A DNA stretch of 64,000 nt, taken from NCBI GenBank assembly GCA_014695295.1, contig JACJNY010000047.1, positions 1 through 64,000 on the forward strand, written 5' to 3'. Below, one piece after another: positions 54,655-64,000 of this stretch; position 1 is the first letter of the stretch, and every line of letters starts with the position of its first letter. The notes under the pieces are model-generated. The model saw nothing but the letters and a program-made list of their open reading frames with translations. It was not told the DNA's origin and made no database searches. Source of the DNA: Microcoleus sp. FACHB-61. GTDB taxonomy: Bacteria > Cyanobacteriota > Cyanobacteriia > Cyanobacteriales > Microcoleaceae. The translations under genes were made by a program, and so were the position numbers.

Positions 54655-54812
54655 TCACAATTTTGTAGTCAAGACTTCAGTTTTTTCGGGTCAAAAGATG
54701 TATAAAAATTTTGTAGTCAGGACGTGAGTTTTTTCTTACATAATTTGGGATGGACGACTAAAGTCCCGACTACAAACCGGAGGAAGGACTAAAGTCTTTG
54801 CTACAAATCGGT
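54655..54812. repeat. GTAGTCAAGACTT..AAAGTC..CTACAAA inverted repeats
   Basis: TTTGTAGTCAAGACTTCAG (54662) and TTTGTAGTCAGGACGTGAG (54712) are mirrored by GACTAAAGTCCCGACTACAAA (54757-54777) and GACTAAAGTCTTTGCTACAAA (54788-54808). The four units can pair in two alternative hairpins. They fill the region before argH and could fold in its leader. Confidence 0.7.
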
Positions 54813-54862
54813 TTTTATAGACTTCTGCAAGAGAGTTATATAATCTAGTTTTAGCTTGAGCA

Positions 54863-56248
54863 ATGACAACACAACAAAAAACTTGGAGTCAAAGATTTGA
54901 ATCGGCGCTGCACCCAGCGATCGCCCGATTCAATGCTAGTATTGGCTTCGATATTGAATTGATTGAGTACGACTTGACGGGTTCTATCGCTCACGCGAAA
55001 ATGCTGGCAAAAACAGGGATTATTTCCGCAGCAGAAGGTGAACAGTTAGTCAATGGTTTGGAACAGATCCGCCGCGAATACCGCCAAGGACTTTTTGTTC
55101 CGGGAGTTGAGGCGGAAGACGTTCACTTCGCTGTAGAGAAACGGCTGACGGATCTCGTGGGGGATGCTGGAAAAAAGCTGCACACTGCCCGATCGCGCAA
55201 CGACCAAGCAGGTACTGATACTCGGTTGTATTTGCGCGATCGCATCGCAGAAATTCGAGATCAATTGCGGGAATTTCAAGGGGTTTTGCTCGACATTGCC
55301 GATCGTAACGTGGAAACTTTAATCCCCGGTTACACTCATTTGCAGCGCGCTCAGCCGATCAGTTTGGCTCATTACCTGTTAGCTTATTTTGAAATGACCG
55401 ATCGCGATTGGGAACGCCTCGGCGATATCTGCAAGCGGGTGAATGTTTCGCCTTTGGGTTGTGGCGCGCTGGCGGGGACGACTTTCCCGATCGACCGACA
55501 TTATACTGCAGAACTCTTGCAATTTGACAAGGTTTATGCTAACAGCTTAGATGGAGTGAGCGATCGAGATTTTGCCATAGAATTTATCGCTGCCGCGAGT
55601 TTGATTATGGTACACCTGAGCCGCTTGTCAGAAGAAATGATTTTGTGGTCTTCTCACGAATTTGGATTTATTACGCTCAAAGATAGCTGCGCTACTGGTT
55701 CTAGCATCATGCCCCAGAAAAAAAATCCCGACGTGCCGGAGTTGGTACGGGGCAAAGCGGGGCGGGTGTTCGGTAACTTGCAAGCTTTGTTGGTAGTAGT
55801 GAAGGGACTTCCTTTGGCCTACAACAAAGATTTGCAAGAAGATAAAGAAGCTTTGTTTGATACCGTCAAAACGGTACAAGCTTGCTTGGAAGCAATGACG
55901 ATTTTGCTGCGAGAAGGAATCGCGTTTAATGGCGATCGCCTCGCCGCAGCCGTTACCGAAGACTTTTCTAACGCTACAGACGTAGCAGACTACTTGGCAG
56001 CTAAAGGCGTTCCCTTCCGGGAAGCTTACAACCTCGTCGGCAAAGTCGTCAAAACTTGCCTCTCGGGGGGCAAACTCCTCAAAGATTTGACACTTGAGGA
56101 GTGGAAAGACTTGCACCCAGCCTTTGATACAGACATTTACAGCGCGATCGCACCTCAGCAAGTGGTGGCGGCTCGCAATAGTTACGGGGGTACCGGGTTT
56201 GAACAAGTGAAAAAATCACTTATCGCTGCGCGCGATCGAATCGCCTAA
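54863..56248 (+). CDS. argH: Argininosuccinate lyase
   Basis: A 461-residue enzyme of the fumarase/aspartase superfamily that splits argininosuccinate to arginine and fumarate. The N-terminus has [42 protein letters not shown] (about 107-120), [12 protein letters not shown]-type [13 protein letters not shown] (about 156) and the flexible signature loop [12 protein letters not shown] (about 280-291) are intact, as is the C-terminal domain. Length equals the family norm. It is the last gene of the plus-strand block DUF502-nusB-ftsY-phosphatase-argH, convergent with the small basic protein gene. Confidence 0.97.
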   Translation: MTTQQKTWSQRFESALHPAIARFNASIGFDIELIEYDLTGSIAHAKMLAKTGIISAAEGEQLVNGLEQIRREYRQGLFVPGVEAEDVHFAVEKRLTDLVGDAGKKLHTARSRNDQAGTDTRLYLRDRIAEIRDQLREFQGVLLDIADRNVETLIPGYTHLQRAQPISLAHYLLAYFEMTDRDWERLGDICKRVNVSPLGCGALAGTTFPIDRHYTAELLQFDKVYANSLDGVSDRDFAIEFIAAASLIMVHLSRLSEEMILWSSHEFGFITLKDSCATGSSIMPQKKNPDVPELVRGKAGRVFGNLQALLVVVKGLPLAYNKDLQEDKEALFDTVKTVQACLEAMTILLREGIAFNGDRLAAAVTEDFSNATDVADYLAAKGVPFREAYNLVGKVVKTCLSGGKLLKDLTLEEWKDLHPAFDTDIYSAIAPQQVVAARNSYGGTGFEQVKKSLIAARDRIA

Positions 56249-56347
56249 ACATCGTTGAATTATTGGACAAATTCCGGCTGGCTATCTCTCCTTAAAACGA
56301 TCGTGTTGTCCACTCTGGTTCTAAGTTCGGCAGATAGCCTGACTCAA

Positions 56348-56539
56348 TTAATCTTCAGCAGCAGCCATGTCTTTGTCTCTGCCGCCACCGCTCATGGCGC
56401 CCATGCCACCGCCGTTGCCACCGTCAAATCGCCTTCTCTTGTTGGAGAACATATCTTGATTTCTCCGCTTGCGAAACTTGCGAGCGTATGCTTGATTTCG
56501 TTGTGCCTTCTCTTTCTTGAGATTGCGGCGCTTAGCCAT
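56348..56539 (-). CDS. Small basic cyanobacterial protein
   Basis: A 63-residue protein starting MAKRRNLKKEKAQRNQAYAR at ATG 56539 (an upstream in-frame ATG at 56560 is less likely). The basic N-terminal half (residues 1-40, with KFRKRRN) is a family I recognise from cyanobacterial genomes without function. The C-terminal Gly/Met/Asp-rich tail is variable. The basic half suggests RNA binding. An IS200/IS605-type remnant ends about 28 bp upstream of the start, so its leader or promoter may have been altered. Confidence 0.75.
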   Translation of the reverse strand: MAKRRNLKKEKAQRNQAYARKFRKRRNQDMFSNKRRRFDGGNGGGMGAMSGGGRDKDMAAAED

Positions 56540-56566
56540 TCTGACCTCACTAATAAACATTGACAG

Positions 56567-56950
56567 TCCCCGGGCGTGAAAGCCCGGGGATTCTTAAGGT
56601 TGACACTCTGTTCACTGTTGGTGACTGAGATTCTTGGTTCATCGAAGTCACTTGCTTGCGACTAGATGCCTCCAGCCGCATTATAGGTCTCTTCTCCCCA
56701 AGCGTGAATTCCGGTATGCCCTACCGTACTCGATCAGTTCTCTTTATGTAGTTAGGCTTTGTTCAAATTTAGCTTTCCTAAACCGCAACACCGTTAGGTG
56801 TGACTACGCACTCAACTAATCCAGTTAAGTTTTTACGTTGTCTAGTTATACTCAATTTTAGACCGATGACGATTATAACACACCCAGCACAAGACCCCGA
56901 AAAAAGAACACGGGGATTCAAGTCGCTTGGAATCCGGGCCATCAAGGGAC
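56567..56950 (-). mobile_element. IS200/IS605-type remnant, probably with 3' end of tnpB
   Basis: One end carries a perfect hairpin TCCCCGGGC (56567-56575)/GCCCGGGGA (56582-56590) and the other AATCCCCGTGTTC...CGGGG (56895-56915, as read on the minus strand), typical of the palindromic ends of IS605-family elements. On the minus strand between them, frames give HAWGEETYNAAGG and SQASDFDEPRISVTNSEQ, which resemble the C-terminal tail of some cyanobacterial TnpB proteins, but a stop lies between. There is no upstream tnpB. This is a small internally deleted element. Confidence 0.55.
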
Positions 56951-57002
56951 AAGATTTTCAATCTTCCAGGATATTTCTCTAAACTCTTGACAAATACGAA
57001 AA

Positions 57003-57476
57003 ATGGCCCTTAATCCCGGTGACGTAGCTCCTGTCTTCAGCCTGCCCGACGCACAAGGCAATTTCGTCAGCCTTGCAGATTTTCGAGGGCGGCGAGTTGT
57101 ACTTTACTTTTACCCTCGGGACAATACCCCAGGCTGTACCAAAGAAGCTTGTGGCTTTCGCGACATTTATTCAGACTACGAGTCGCGCAATATTGCAGTC
57201 CTGGGCGTCAGCAGAGATGGGGCAGGGCCCCACGCCAAGTTTGCAGCTAAATATCAACTGCCTTTTCCCTTGCTGTGCGACTCAAACGCCGAAGTCGCTA
57301 CCGCCTACGGCTGTTACGGACTCAAAAAGTTTATGGGAAAAGAATTTATGGGAATTACTCGATCGACCTTCGCGATCGACCCTGATGGTAGGATTGAAAA
57401 GGTTTACCGCAAAGTCAAACCAGAATCTCACGCAGCGGAGATATTAGCAGATTTGCCAGACCTCTGGCCTGAATGA
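57003..57476 (+). CDS. bcp: Peroxiredoxin, BCP/PrxQ type
   Basis: A 157-residue thiol peroxidase. ALNPGDVAPVFSLPDAQGN, VVLYFYPRDNTPGCTKEACGFRD (peroxidatic Cys about 45 and resolving Cys about 50, the PrxQ CxxxxC arrangement), VLGVSRD and GITRSTFAIDPDGRI are typical. It reduces peroxides with electrons from thioredoxin. The CTKEAC pair is intact, in contrast to the cysteine-less redoxin at 11511. Start ATG 57003. It is followed 77 bp later by a Nudix gene. Confidence 0.93.
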   Translation: MALNPGDVAPVFSLPDAQGNFVSLADFRGRRVVLYFYPRDNTPGCTKEACGFRDIYSDYESRNIAVLGVSRDGAGPHAKFAAKYQLPFPLLCDSNAEVATAYGCYGLKKFMGKEFMGITRSTFAIDPDGRIEKVYRKVKPESHAAEILADLPDLWPE

Positions 57477-57553
57477 AAAATTAAAAATTAAGACTCCGGA
57501 GCTGCGAGCTAGGATGTCTGAATTTACTTTCTCCTAAACAAGCTTTTAAGTTT

Positions 57554-58009
57554 ATGCGTCGATTGTGGCAAATTCTACAAACTGTGCTGGGGCTGATTTT
57601 TCGACATCCAGTCACTGGTACTGCGGTGATTCCCGTCTTGCCTGACGGGCGAATTGTCTTAATTCGCCGTCGCGACAACGGTCGCTGGGGACTGCCCGGA
57701 GGTATGGTGGATTGGGGAGAGGATATTCCGACGACAGTGCGGCGGGAATTAGCGGAGGAAACAGGACTCGATTTAGTCAAAATCCGTCGCTTGGTGGGCG
57801 TTTATTCGGCTGCCGATCGAGACCCTCGCCTGCACTCGATTTGTATCGTGGTGGCAGCAGAGGTACAGGGAAAGATGCAAGTTCAGGATACGCTTGAAAT
57901 TAGCGAGGTTGAGGCTTTTTTGCCCTCATCGCTGCCGGAGGGCTCGCTCAGCCACGATAACGACCAGCACTTACAGGACTATTTTCAAGGCGTGACCACT
58001 TTGGCGTAA
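57554..58009 (+). CDS. Nudix hydrolase
   Basis: A 151-residue protein. RHPVTGTAVIPVLPDGRIVLIRRRDNGRWGLPGGMVDWGE leads into the Nudix box GGMVDWGEDIPTTVRRELAEETG (about 53-75), complete (Gx5Ex7REUxEExGU). The enzyme hydrolyses a nucleoside diphosphate linked to X. The substrate is unknown; the box and length fit a small ADP-ribose- or nucleotide-type housecleaning enzyme. It follows the peroxiredoxin on the same strand. Confidence 0.9.
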   Translation: MRRLWQILQTVLGLIFRHPVTGTAVIPVLPDGRIVLIRRRDNGRWGLPGGMVDWGEDIPTTVRRELAEETGLDLVKIRRLVGVYSAADRDPRLHSICIVVAAEVQGKMQVQDTLEISEVEAFLPSSLPEGSLSHDNDQHLQDYFQGVTTLA

Positions 58010-58169
58010 ACTGGCGGGGCATCTAAATTGGTGCAGCAAAGTCCGGAATTACCTCGCCGTCAAAAGTTCCCTGGTCTGAGGTGGAATAAATTTTTAATGT
58101 TTTCCTACTTTTATTCACAATGTCTGAACATTAAATTAATCATCTTTTTATTGTTAAATATTTAACCGG

Positions 58170-58976
58170 ATGTACTCACCGCCACGCAATTCTCGGGTCA
58201 AACTCTCTGTAGGGCAAATCTTTTGGCACGAAGTCGGCCAAGGCCCTAATTTAGTATTTTTGCACGGTTCCTGGCAGGACAGCAGTCAGTGGCTGAGGAC
58301 GATCGAACATTTGAGCCCCTACTACCAATGCTTCGCACCGGATTTGCTGGGGTTTGGCGACTCGGAACGCCCGAAGATTCATTATTCGATCGACCTGGAA
58401 GTAGAATGTCTCGCCCAATACCTCGATACTTTGAAGCTGCGAGAGGTTTATTTAATCGGTCACTCTGTGGGTGGCTGGGTGGCTGCTAGCTACGCTATCA
58501 AATATCCCGATCGGGTTCAGGGTTTGGTGTTGTTGGCCCCAGAAGGCGTCAAGGTTGGTCATCGGCGGGCGCGGTGGCAGACGGCTAGATGGCTGATCGG
58601 CCAACCACCGCTGGCTGTCTGGTGCCTGCGATCGATCTATCCAATTGCTAAGTTTCTGGGCCGCCAAAACAAGATTGACGAACTGCTAAAGTTCAGACAG
58701 CAGTTGATGCAGTCACCAGTTGCCGTGCAGTTGCTGTTCCGGCGGCGGCGGGCCGAAATTACAGCGGAATTAGTTGATGAGAATTTGCCTTTGCTGAAAG
58801 CGCGTGTTTTGCTGTTGCAGGGTTCTGAAGATACCCCCGCAGCTTCGTCTCTTTGTCAATCCTATGCTGCTCTGGCTCCTAATGCCGAACTGCAATTGGT
58901 CACTCCGGGGGAAAGCAATTTGCCGCAGGAAGTCCCGGATATTGTTGCTAAGTATATTCGCGAGTTTGCTAAGTGA
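58170..58976 (+). CDS. Alpha/beta hydrolase fold protein
   Basis: A 268-residue protein. VFLHGSW (oxyanion, about 30), FAPDLLGFGDSERP, the nucleophile elbow LIGHSVGGWVAASYA (Ser about 98), LLAPEGVKVGHRRARW and LLQGSEDTPA (Asp region, about 215) follow the classical fold. The C-terminal position where most members carry a catalytic His in a GHxPxxExP motif reads TPGESNLPQEVPDI with no His. The enzyme may therefore be inactive or use another residue. It is monocistronic, with tandem repeats following. Confidence 0.85.
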   Translation: MYSPPRNSRVKLSVGQIFWHEVGQGPNLVFLHGSWQDSSQWLRTIEHLSPYYQCFAPDLLGFGDSERPKIHYSIDLEVECLAQYLDTLKLREVYLIGHSVGGWVAASYAIKYPDRVQGLVLLAPEGVKVGHRRARWQTARWLIGQPPLAVWCLRSIYPIAKFLGRQNKIDELLKFRQQLMQSPVAVQLLFRRRRAEITAELVDENLPLLKARVLLLQGSEDTPAASSLCQSYAALAPNAELQLVTPGESNLPQEVPDIVAKYIREFAK

Positions 58977-58980
58977 ATTG

Positions 58981-59091
58981 GGAATTGGTAAGGAAGAAGA
59001 AAGAGGGAAGAGGGAAGAAGGAAGAATAATTCCCCATTACCAATTCCCCATTACCAATGACCAATAACTAATGACTCATAACTCATGACTA
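58981..59091. repeat. GGAAGAAGG, CCCCATTACCAATT and ATGACTCAT repeats
   Basis: AAGGAAGAAGAAAGAGGGAAGAGGG (58988-59012) is followed by CCCCATTACCAATTCCCCATTACCAATG (59030-59057) and then AATAACTAATGACTCATAACTCATGACTAATTCC (59059-59092). The second run is the inverse of the GGTAATTGGG repeats at 14199-14246, and the last is like 200-230. It overlaps the 3' end of coaX. Confidence 0.75.
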
Positions 59092-59978
59092 ATTCCCCAA
59101 AAAATAGCCTCTGGTGCGTCAATTACGGCGGAAGCTGTATCGGGAAAAGCTGAGGCGAGATATTGCAATAGCAAAGTTCGATCGCCCCCGGTGAGTGCAA
59201 TTTTGCTATCAGGAAACAAACACAGCCAATCTTCAATAAAATCCCTAACTCCTGCCACCGTCGCATACACAACTCCGCTTTGAATTGCCCCAGCAGTATC
59301 TTTCGCCCAGCGGTGCGGCAGATTTTCTGGTAAGGTTATTAAAGGTAATGCAGCGGTTTTTTTACCTAGGGACGATAACTGCAAACCCAAACCCGGTAAG
59401 ATGGCGCCCCCAACTAAATACCTATTGACATCAGCCCCAGTAAATGTTAAAGCTGTACCAGCATCTATAAGTAAAACTGGCCAACCAAATTGGTTGCCAG
59501 CACCCAGTACAGCCAAAGCTCTGTCAATTCCCAGGGTAGGATAGACTCCCCCGATCGGTAACTGGTCTAAAGTAATAATCCGGACATCTGGATAACTCTG
59601 CCAAATTGCTGTTTGCTGGGGAACAACTGAGGCTAAAACTAAAGGTAGTGGCACTAAAGAAAGTGTGTGAGGACTAGAAACAGCGGGAATAGCAGGAAGA
59701 CCCCGCAGATTTTGAGCAGATATTTCCTCGATCGACCTCGTTACTGTTTGCACCAAATATTCTGCCTTTTCCTGCTCGGAGAGCGGGGAAACAGTATCAG
59801 CATTGAGATGCTCTGTATCCCATGTTTTCTCCAGAGTTTTGCCCGCAAATAATCCCCAGTGCAACCGGGAATTGCCGATCGCCAAAGCTATTTTAATCTG
59901 GCTTTTACCTGTTAATCCAGATATAAGGTTGTCGCTGCTTGGTGGCGAACGAAAATTGTCGGGAACTGAGTTTTCCAT
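59076..59978 (-). CDS. coaX: Type III pantothenate kinase
   Basis: A 300-residue protein. The ASKHA-fold N-terminal LAIGNSRLHWGLFAGK (about residues 33-48; the Asp of the usual DIGNT is here Ala-Ile-Gly-Asn), LPIGGVYPTLGIDRALAVLGA, LIDAGTALTFTGAD (catalytic Asp, about 181), GGAILPGLGLQLSSLGKKTAALP and KIALTGGDRTLL match CoaX. It phosphorylates pantothenate, the first step of coenzyme A synthesis. The first-strand Asp that ligates the nucleotide is replaced (LAIGNSRL), as often seen in cyanobacterial CoaX. The N-terminal 28 residues are extra; ATG 59978 may be early. It is convergent with the hydrolase gene. Confidence 0.88.
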   Translation of the reverse strand: MENSVPDNFRSPPSSDNLISGLTGKSQIKIALAIGNSRLHWGLFAGKTLEKTWDTEHLNADTVSPLSEQEKAEYLVQTVTRSIEEISAQNLRGLPAIPAVSSPHTLSLVPLPLVLASVVPQQTAIWQSYPDVRIITLDQLPIGGVYPTLGIDRALAVLGAGNQFGWPVLLIDAGTALTFTGADVNRYLVGGAILPGLGLQLSSLGKKTAALPLITLPENLPHRWAKDTAGAIQSGVVYATVAGVRDFIEDWLCLFPDSKIALTGGDRTLLLQYLASAFPDTASAVIDAPEAIFWGISHEL

Positions 59979-60299
59979 ATTTATCGATCGAGGGCGCGTG
60001 CAAACATTGAACTAAAGATAGATTTTAAATTAATTTTCTTCGGTTACGCGGAGGGCTAACTCTATTTGACATCAGACCAAGTTTAATGGCACCCGTCAAT
60101 TAGTATTGTCGGTTACAGAGCGCATACTTTATATTTATAAATATTTGTAAAGCAAATAATTGCGATGCTCAGGCTGCATCCTTTATAATGTCTTAAGATA
60201 TTCCAAAAGTCCTGGTAGCTGCGATGGGGCTCTTGGCGGGGTAAGCACAGGTCTAAAAAACCAAGTTCAATCAAAATACTGTACAAGTGCTGAGTAAAT

Positions 60300-62408
60300 A
60301 TGTCCTTAAAAATACAAGAACACGAAAACCCCTGGCAGAGAGTAACTTCGCGGTTGCCTGAACCTGAAAAGTGGAGGCAGGAAGAAAGTCTTTCGCTGCC
60401 GGAAGTAGACGAACAAAAAGCCCTAATCTTGCAGATGCAGCAGCAAGTTCAGTTATCAAACTTGCTGAACCAAATTAATAACGAAATTCGCAGTACACTT
60501 GACATAGAAGAAATTTTGACATCGGCCTGCCGATTGCTGGGGCAAGCGCTACAGGCCAGTCGCGTGAGCATTTTAGTCAAAGAATCAAATACAGAAAAAA
60601 CTTTAGTTACGCGCGGAGAGTACAACGCAGGGGACTATCCGATCCAACTGGGAATGAAAGTACCGATGGTTGACAATCCGCATTTGGCTGCTGTCGTGTC
60701 TCAGCAAGAGTCGCTAGCAGTGACGAAGTTCCTCGATTTTCCGGGATTGAACCCACAAACCCGAAAAATTGCCGCAGCTTTGGAAATTAAGTCAATGCTG
60801 GCAGTAGCTACTCGCTATCAAGGTGAAGTGAATGGCATAATTGGTTTGCATCAGTGCGATCGCGAACGGGAATGGACTGATTGGGAACAGCAACTTTTAG
60901 AAGGGGTAGCATCGCAATTGGCGATCGCGATCAATCAAGCCAAACTCTACAGCAAAACCAGGCGCCAAGCCGAACGAGAATCGCTGCTGCGGCTGATCGG
61001 CAATCAAATTCGCAGTACCTTGGATCTGGGAACTATCCTGGAAACAGCGGTGAGGGAAGTTCGCCAACTGTTGCAGTGCGATCGAGTAATTATTTACCAG
61101 TTTCAAGACAACTGGCAGGGAAAAGTTGTTGTTGAAAACATGACGGTTCCTTGGCCTTCAATTTTAGGAGATATGGGGGCCGATAAGTGTTTCCGGGGAG
61201 ATTACGCCGAGCTTTACCAGCAAGGGCGAGTCAAAGCAATTAATGATATTTTTAATGCCGGTTTAGAGCCTTGCCACGTTAATTTCTTAGATAGTTTGCA
61301 GGTAAGAGCTAATCTGATCGTGCCGATTGTTACATCCAAAAACGAAGAAAATTCACTCCCTACAGCCGGAAGTTCTAATTTAAAATTTCCCGGTAAACTC
61401 TGGGGTTTGCTGATCGCTCACGAGTGCAAGGATACCCGCAATTGGCAGCGGCAAGAAATGGAGTTGCTGTCGCAGCTAGCCGACCAAATGGCGATCGCCA
61501 TTCAGCAAGCAGAACTTTACAGTAAAGTCCGAGAAGCTGCGGTCAAATCTCAAGCTCAAACCCAGCAATTGCAAGCAGCGTTCCAAGAATTGCGATCGAC
61601 ACAGCAGCAATTGATTCAAAGCGAAAAAATGTCGGGTTTGGGGCAAATGGTAGCGGGAATTGCTCACGAAATTAACAACGCCAACAATTTTATCCACGCT
61701 AACTTGTTTCACGCTCAAGAATATTTCAAAGTCTTGAACGAAGCTCTCGAACTGGCCGGTAATGCCTGCCCGGAAGCAGGGGATGCAATTGTCAGAATCA
61801 ATGAAGAACTAGAACTGGATTACATTCGAGAAGACTTTGGTAAACTGCTAAATTCAATGCGGGAAGGCAGCAGCCGGATTCGATCGATCGTGATGACACT
61901 GCGCAATTTTTCTCGTTTAGACCACGCTGAATTACAACCAGTAGATTTGAATGAAGGTTTAGAAAGCAGTTTCTTGATGCTGCAAAATAAGCTAAAAACA
62001 AATATCAAAATCGACAAACAATACGGCAGTTTGCCGCCCGTCAAATGTCATGGCAGTCAAATCAACCAAGTATTTTATAATTTGATTGACAATGCTTTAG
62101 ATGCGCTCCAGTCAACGAGCAAACCGGGGGAATTAATTATCCGCAGTTGGCAAAGCGAGCCGGACTGGGTAACAATATCTGTCCGCGACACGGGAACCGG
62201 CATTCCTGCGGAAATTCAAGACAAGATTTTTGATCCGTTTTTTACTACTAAACCTGTGGGGAAAGGCACTGGTTTGGGACTTTCAGTGTGCTATCAGGTA
62301 ATTGTTCAAGCTCACGGGGGCAAGATCCGTTGCGTCAGTCAAGTTGGCGAAGGCAGTGAGTTTATTGTAGAGTTGCCGCTGACAAATCAGAGGAGGGTAA
62401 GTGCATAA
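60300..62408 (+). CDS. Sensor histidine kinase with two GAF domains
   Basis: A 702-residue protein without membrane segments. An N-terminal helix leads to GAF 1 (about 60-215; LDIEEILTSACRLLGQ, WTDWEQQLLEGVASQLAIAIN) and GAF 2 (about 235-410; LDLGTILETAVREVRQLLQCDRVIIYQF, LLSQLADQMAIAIQQAELY). The first ends in a coiled-coil helix joining the two. The GAF 2 sequence with EC.D in HECKDTRNW and LQCDRV resembles bilin-type GAFs, but the bilin-binding Cys is not secure. The kinase has AHEINNANNFIHAN (phospho-His, about 455), LIDNALDALQ, DTGTGIPAEIQDKIFDPFFTTK and GTGLGLSVCY. No partner regulator is adjacent. Confidence 0.9.
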   Translation: MSLKIQEHENPWQRVTSRLPEPEKWRQEESLSLPEVDEQKALILQMQQQVQLSNLLNQINNEIRSTLDIEEILTSACRLLGQALQASRVSILVKESNTEKTLVTRGEYNAGDYPIQLGMKVPMVDNPHLAAVVSQQESLAVTKFLDFPGLNPQTRKIAAALEIKSMLAVATRYQGEVNGIIGLHQCDREREWTDWEQQLLEGVASQLAIAINQAKLYSKTRRQAERESLLRLIGNQIRSTLDLGTILETAVREVRQLLQCDRVIIYQFQDNWQGKVVVENMTVPWPSILGDMGADKCFRGDYAELYQQGRVKAINDIFNAGLEPCHVNFLDSLQVRANLIVPIVTSKNEENSLPTAGSSNLKFPGKLWGLLIAHECKDTRNWQRQEMELLSQLADQMAIAIQQAELYSKVREAAVKSQAQTQQLQAAFQELRSTQQQLIQSEKMSGLGQMVAGIAHEINNANNFIHANLFHAQEYFKVLNEALELAGNACPEAGDAIVRINEELELDYIREDFGKLLNSMREGSSRIRSIVMTLRNFSRLDHAELQPVDLNEGLESSFLMLQNKLKTNIKIDKQYGSLPPVKCHGSQINQVFYNLIDNALDALQSTSKPGELIIRSWQSEPDWVTISVRDTGTGIPAEIQDKIFDPFFTTKPVGKGTGLGLSVCYQVIVQAHGGKIRCVSQVGEGSEFIVELPLTNQRRVSA

Positions 62409-63043
62409 TTCCTGCTTTAGTCAGATTAACCCTGTTTTTTCACTCTGGCAGTAGTATAGAACCCATTTGACATCTTTTAGCGATCGTAAATCACATTACG
62501 GATCACCAATAAACTTGGTTTTTTACCGATCGCATTTTTAATGGAATCAGATTTAACTTACGCCCTAACCCCAATTTTCATAAATTCCCAACAGAGTTAT
62601 GCTTTATGCTTGTTATGCTTAGACATATAAAATCCTGAGTATTTTTACTCATAATTGTCTCGGCTGATTCACTTTTGCCCGCAGAAGCAGTGAACGCTGC
62701 CTCTTGGGGGGCGAAATCTGGGATTTAAGCTCTCCTCTACAGATGTGGAAAACCCGCTTTTTATAGGGCTGAAAAAAAGATCGCAATTTTTCCGGATAAA
62801 ACTTATTGATGATGAAAGTTAGACCTATCTATGTAAATATGTGTAAGTAGGTGTAATTATTTACACTCAACATTCGCTCGGGGGCAGTAATGCCTTAAGA
62901 TGCTTATGGGGCAAGCATTTTTACTTGATTTACCTGCACGTATGAGGAAATTTTTCTTGCAGTGACCCATCGCTACAACAAAGCCCCACCTCTGGTTTTC
63001 CGTCACTTCTAATCCTTAATCACTCATCATCAAAGGAGAAGCT
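62409..63043. other. Upstream region of the Calx-beta gene
   Basis: 635 bp with no gene. An AGTTATGCTTTATGCTTGTTATGC near-repeat (62596-62620), AAAACCCGCTTTTTAT, and GTGTAAGTAGGTGTAATTATTTACAC (62847-62872), whose ends GTGTAA/TTACAC are inverted, are seen. A GGAGAA ribosome site lies 6 bases before the ATG at 63044. Confidence 0.45.

Positions 63044-64000
<957 letters not shown>

Noticed and set aside
56255-56563. Plus-strand frame opposite the MAKRRN gene
   Set aside because: The minus-strand product matches a recognised cyanobacterial family; this frame is its shadow.
60300-62408. Phytochrome-type bilin-binding GAF
   Set aside because: No secure bilin Cys or DXCF motif was found, so a photoreceptor role is not claimed.

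Overview
The window looks like chromosome from a filamentous, non-heterocystous cyanobacterium of the Microcoleus/Oscillatoria type. This is inferred from psbX and ycf66-family genes, a high-light-inducible protein, a cyanobacterial-type RNase E ending in a polyarginine motif, several cyanobacteria-only small proteins, very frequent GCGATCGC (HIP1) octamers, and many short tandem and hairpin repeats between genes. No rRNA, CRISPR array, origin or intact prophage is visible. Two tRNAs are present: Leu(GAG) on the minus strand and Ser(CGA) on the plus strand.

Left part (1-7.4 kb): a decayed histidine-kinase tail, a UbiH-like FAD hydroxylase, a small DNA-replication-like hypothetical protein, a translationally coupled pair of P-loop ATPase genes (one soluble with an HTH-like N-terminus, one membrane-anchored), and a DUF433/DUF5615 toxin-antitoxin pair. 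This is the most accessory-looking coding stretch. From 7.8 to 19.7 kb there are housekeeping and photosynthesis genes: tRNA-Leu, accC, a YggT protein, psbX, ycf66, a redoxin/prolyl-hydroxylase fusion, a secreted trypsin-like protease with two PPC domains and a stand-alone PPC protein, an Hli protein, sdhB, two paralogous small membrane proteins (one with an Excalibur domain), radC and a DUF1815 protein.

Middle part (20-44.6 kb): an endonuclease/exonuclease/phosphatase protein flanked by a diverged direct repeat, a DUF4079 membrane protein, comEC, tRNA-Ser followed by a wrecked tyrosine integrase and a decayed IS630 element, then a signalling block: a response regulator coupled to a response regulator-PAS-adenylate cyclase, and an 1826-residue Ser/Thr kinase-AAA-GAF-histidine kinase. 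After it come rne-rnhB, a radical SAM/DUF2344 protein, a STAS protein and a conserved 65-residue protein. Right part (44.6-64 kb): a hybrid histidine kinase, DUF502, nusB, ftsY, a SpoIIE-type phosphatase, argH, a small basic protein with an IS200/IS605-like remnant just upstream, a BCP peroxiredoxin, a Nudix hydrolase, an alpha/beta hydrolase, coaX, a GAF histidine kinase and the start of a Calx-beta protein cut by the window end.

The most distinctive theme is repeat invasion of coding DNA. The same purine-rich low-complexity repeat that lies between genes is also found in frame inside comEC, rnhB and the radical SAM gene. A hairpin repeat of the GTAGGGGC...GCCCCTAC type sits in frame in the giant kinase, and the ftsY stop codon lies inside a TTTTAGA tandem repeat. 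Other points of interest are the ATPase pair, paired 165-bp and 137-bp repeats that may hold regulatory RNA or mobile DNA, a MITE whose ends resemble the local IS630 element, and catalytic-residue losses in the redoxin fusion, the ComEC beta-lactamase-like domain and the alpha/beta hydrolase.
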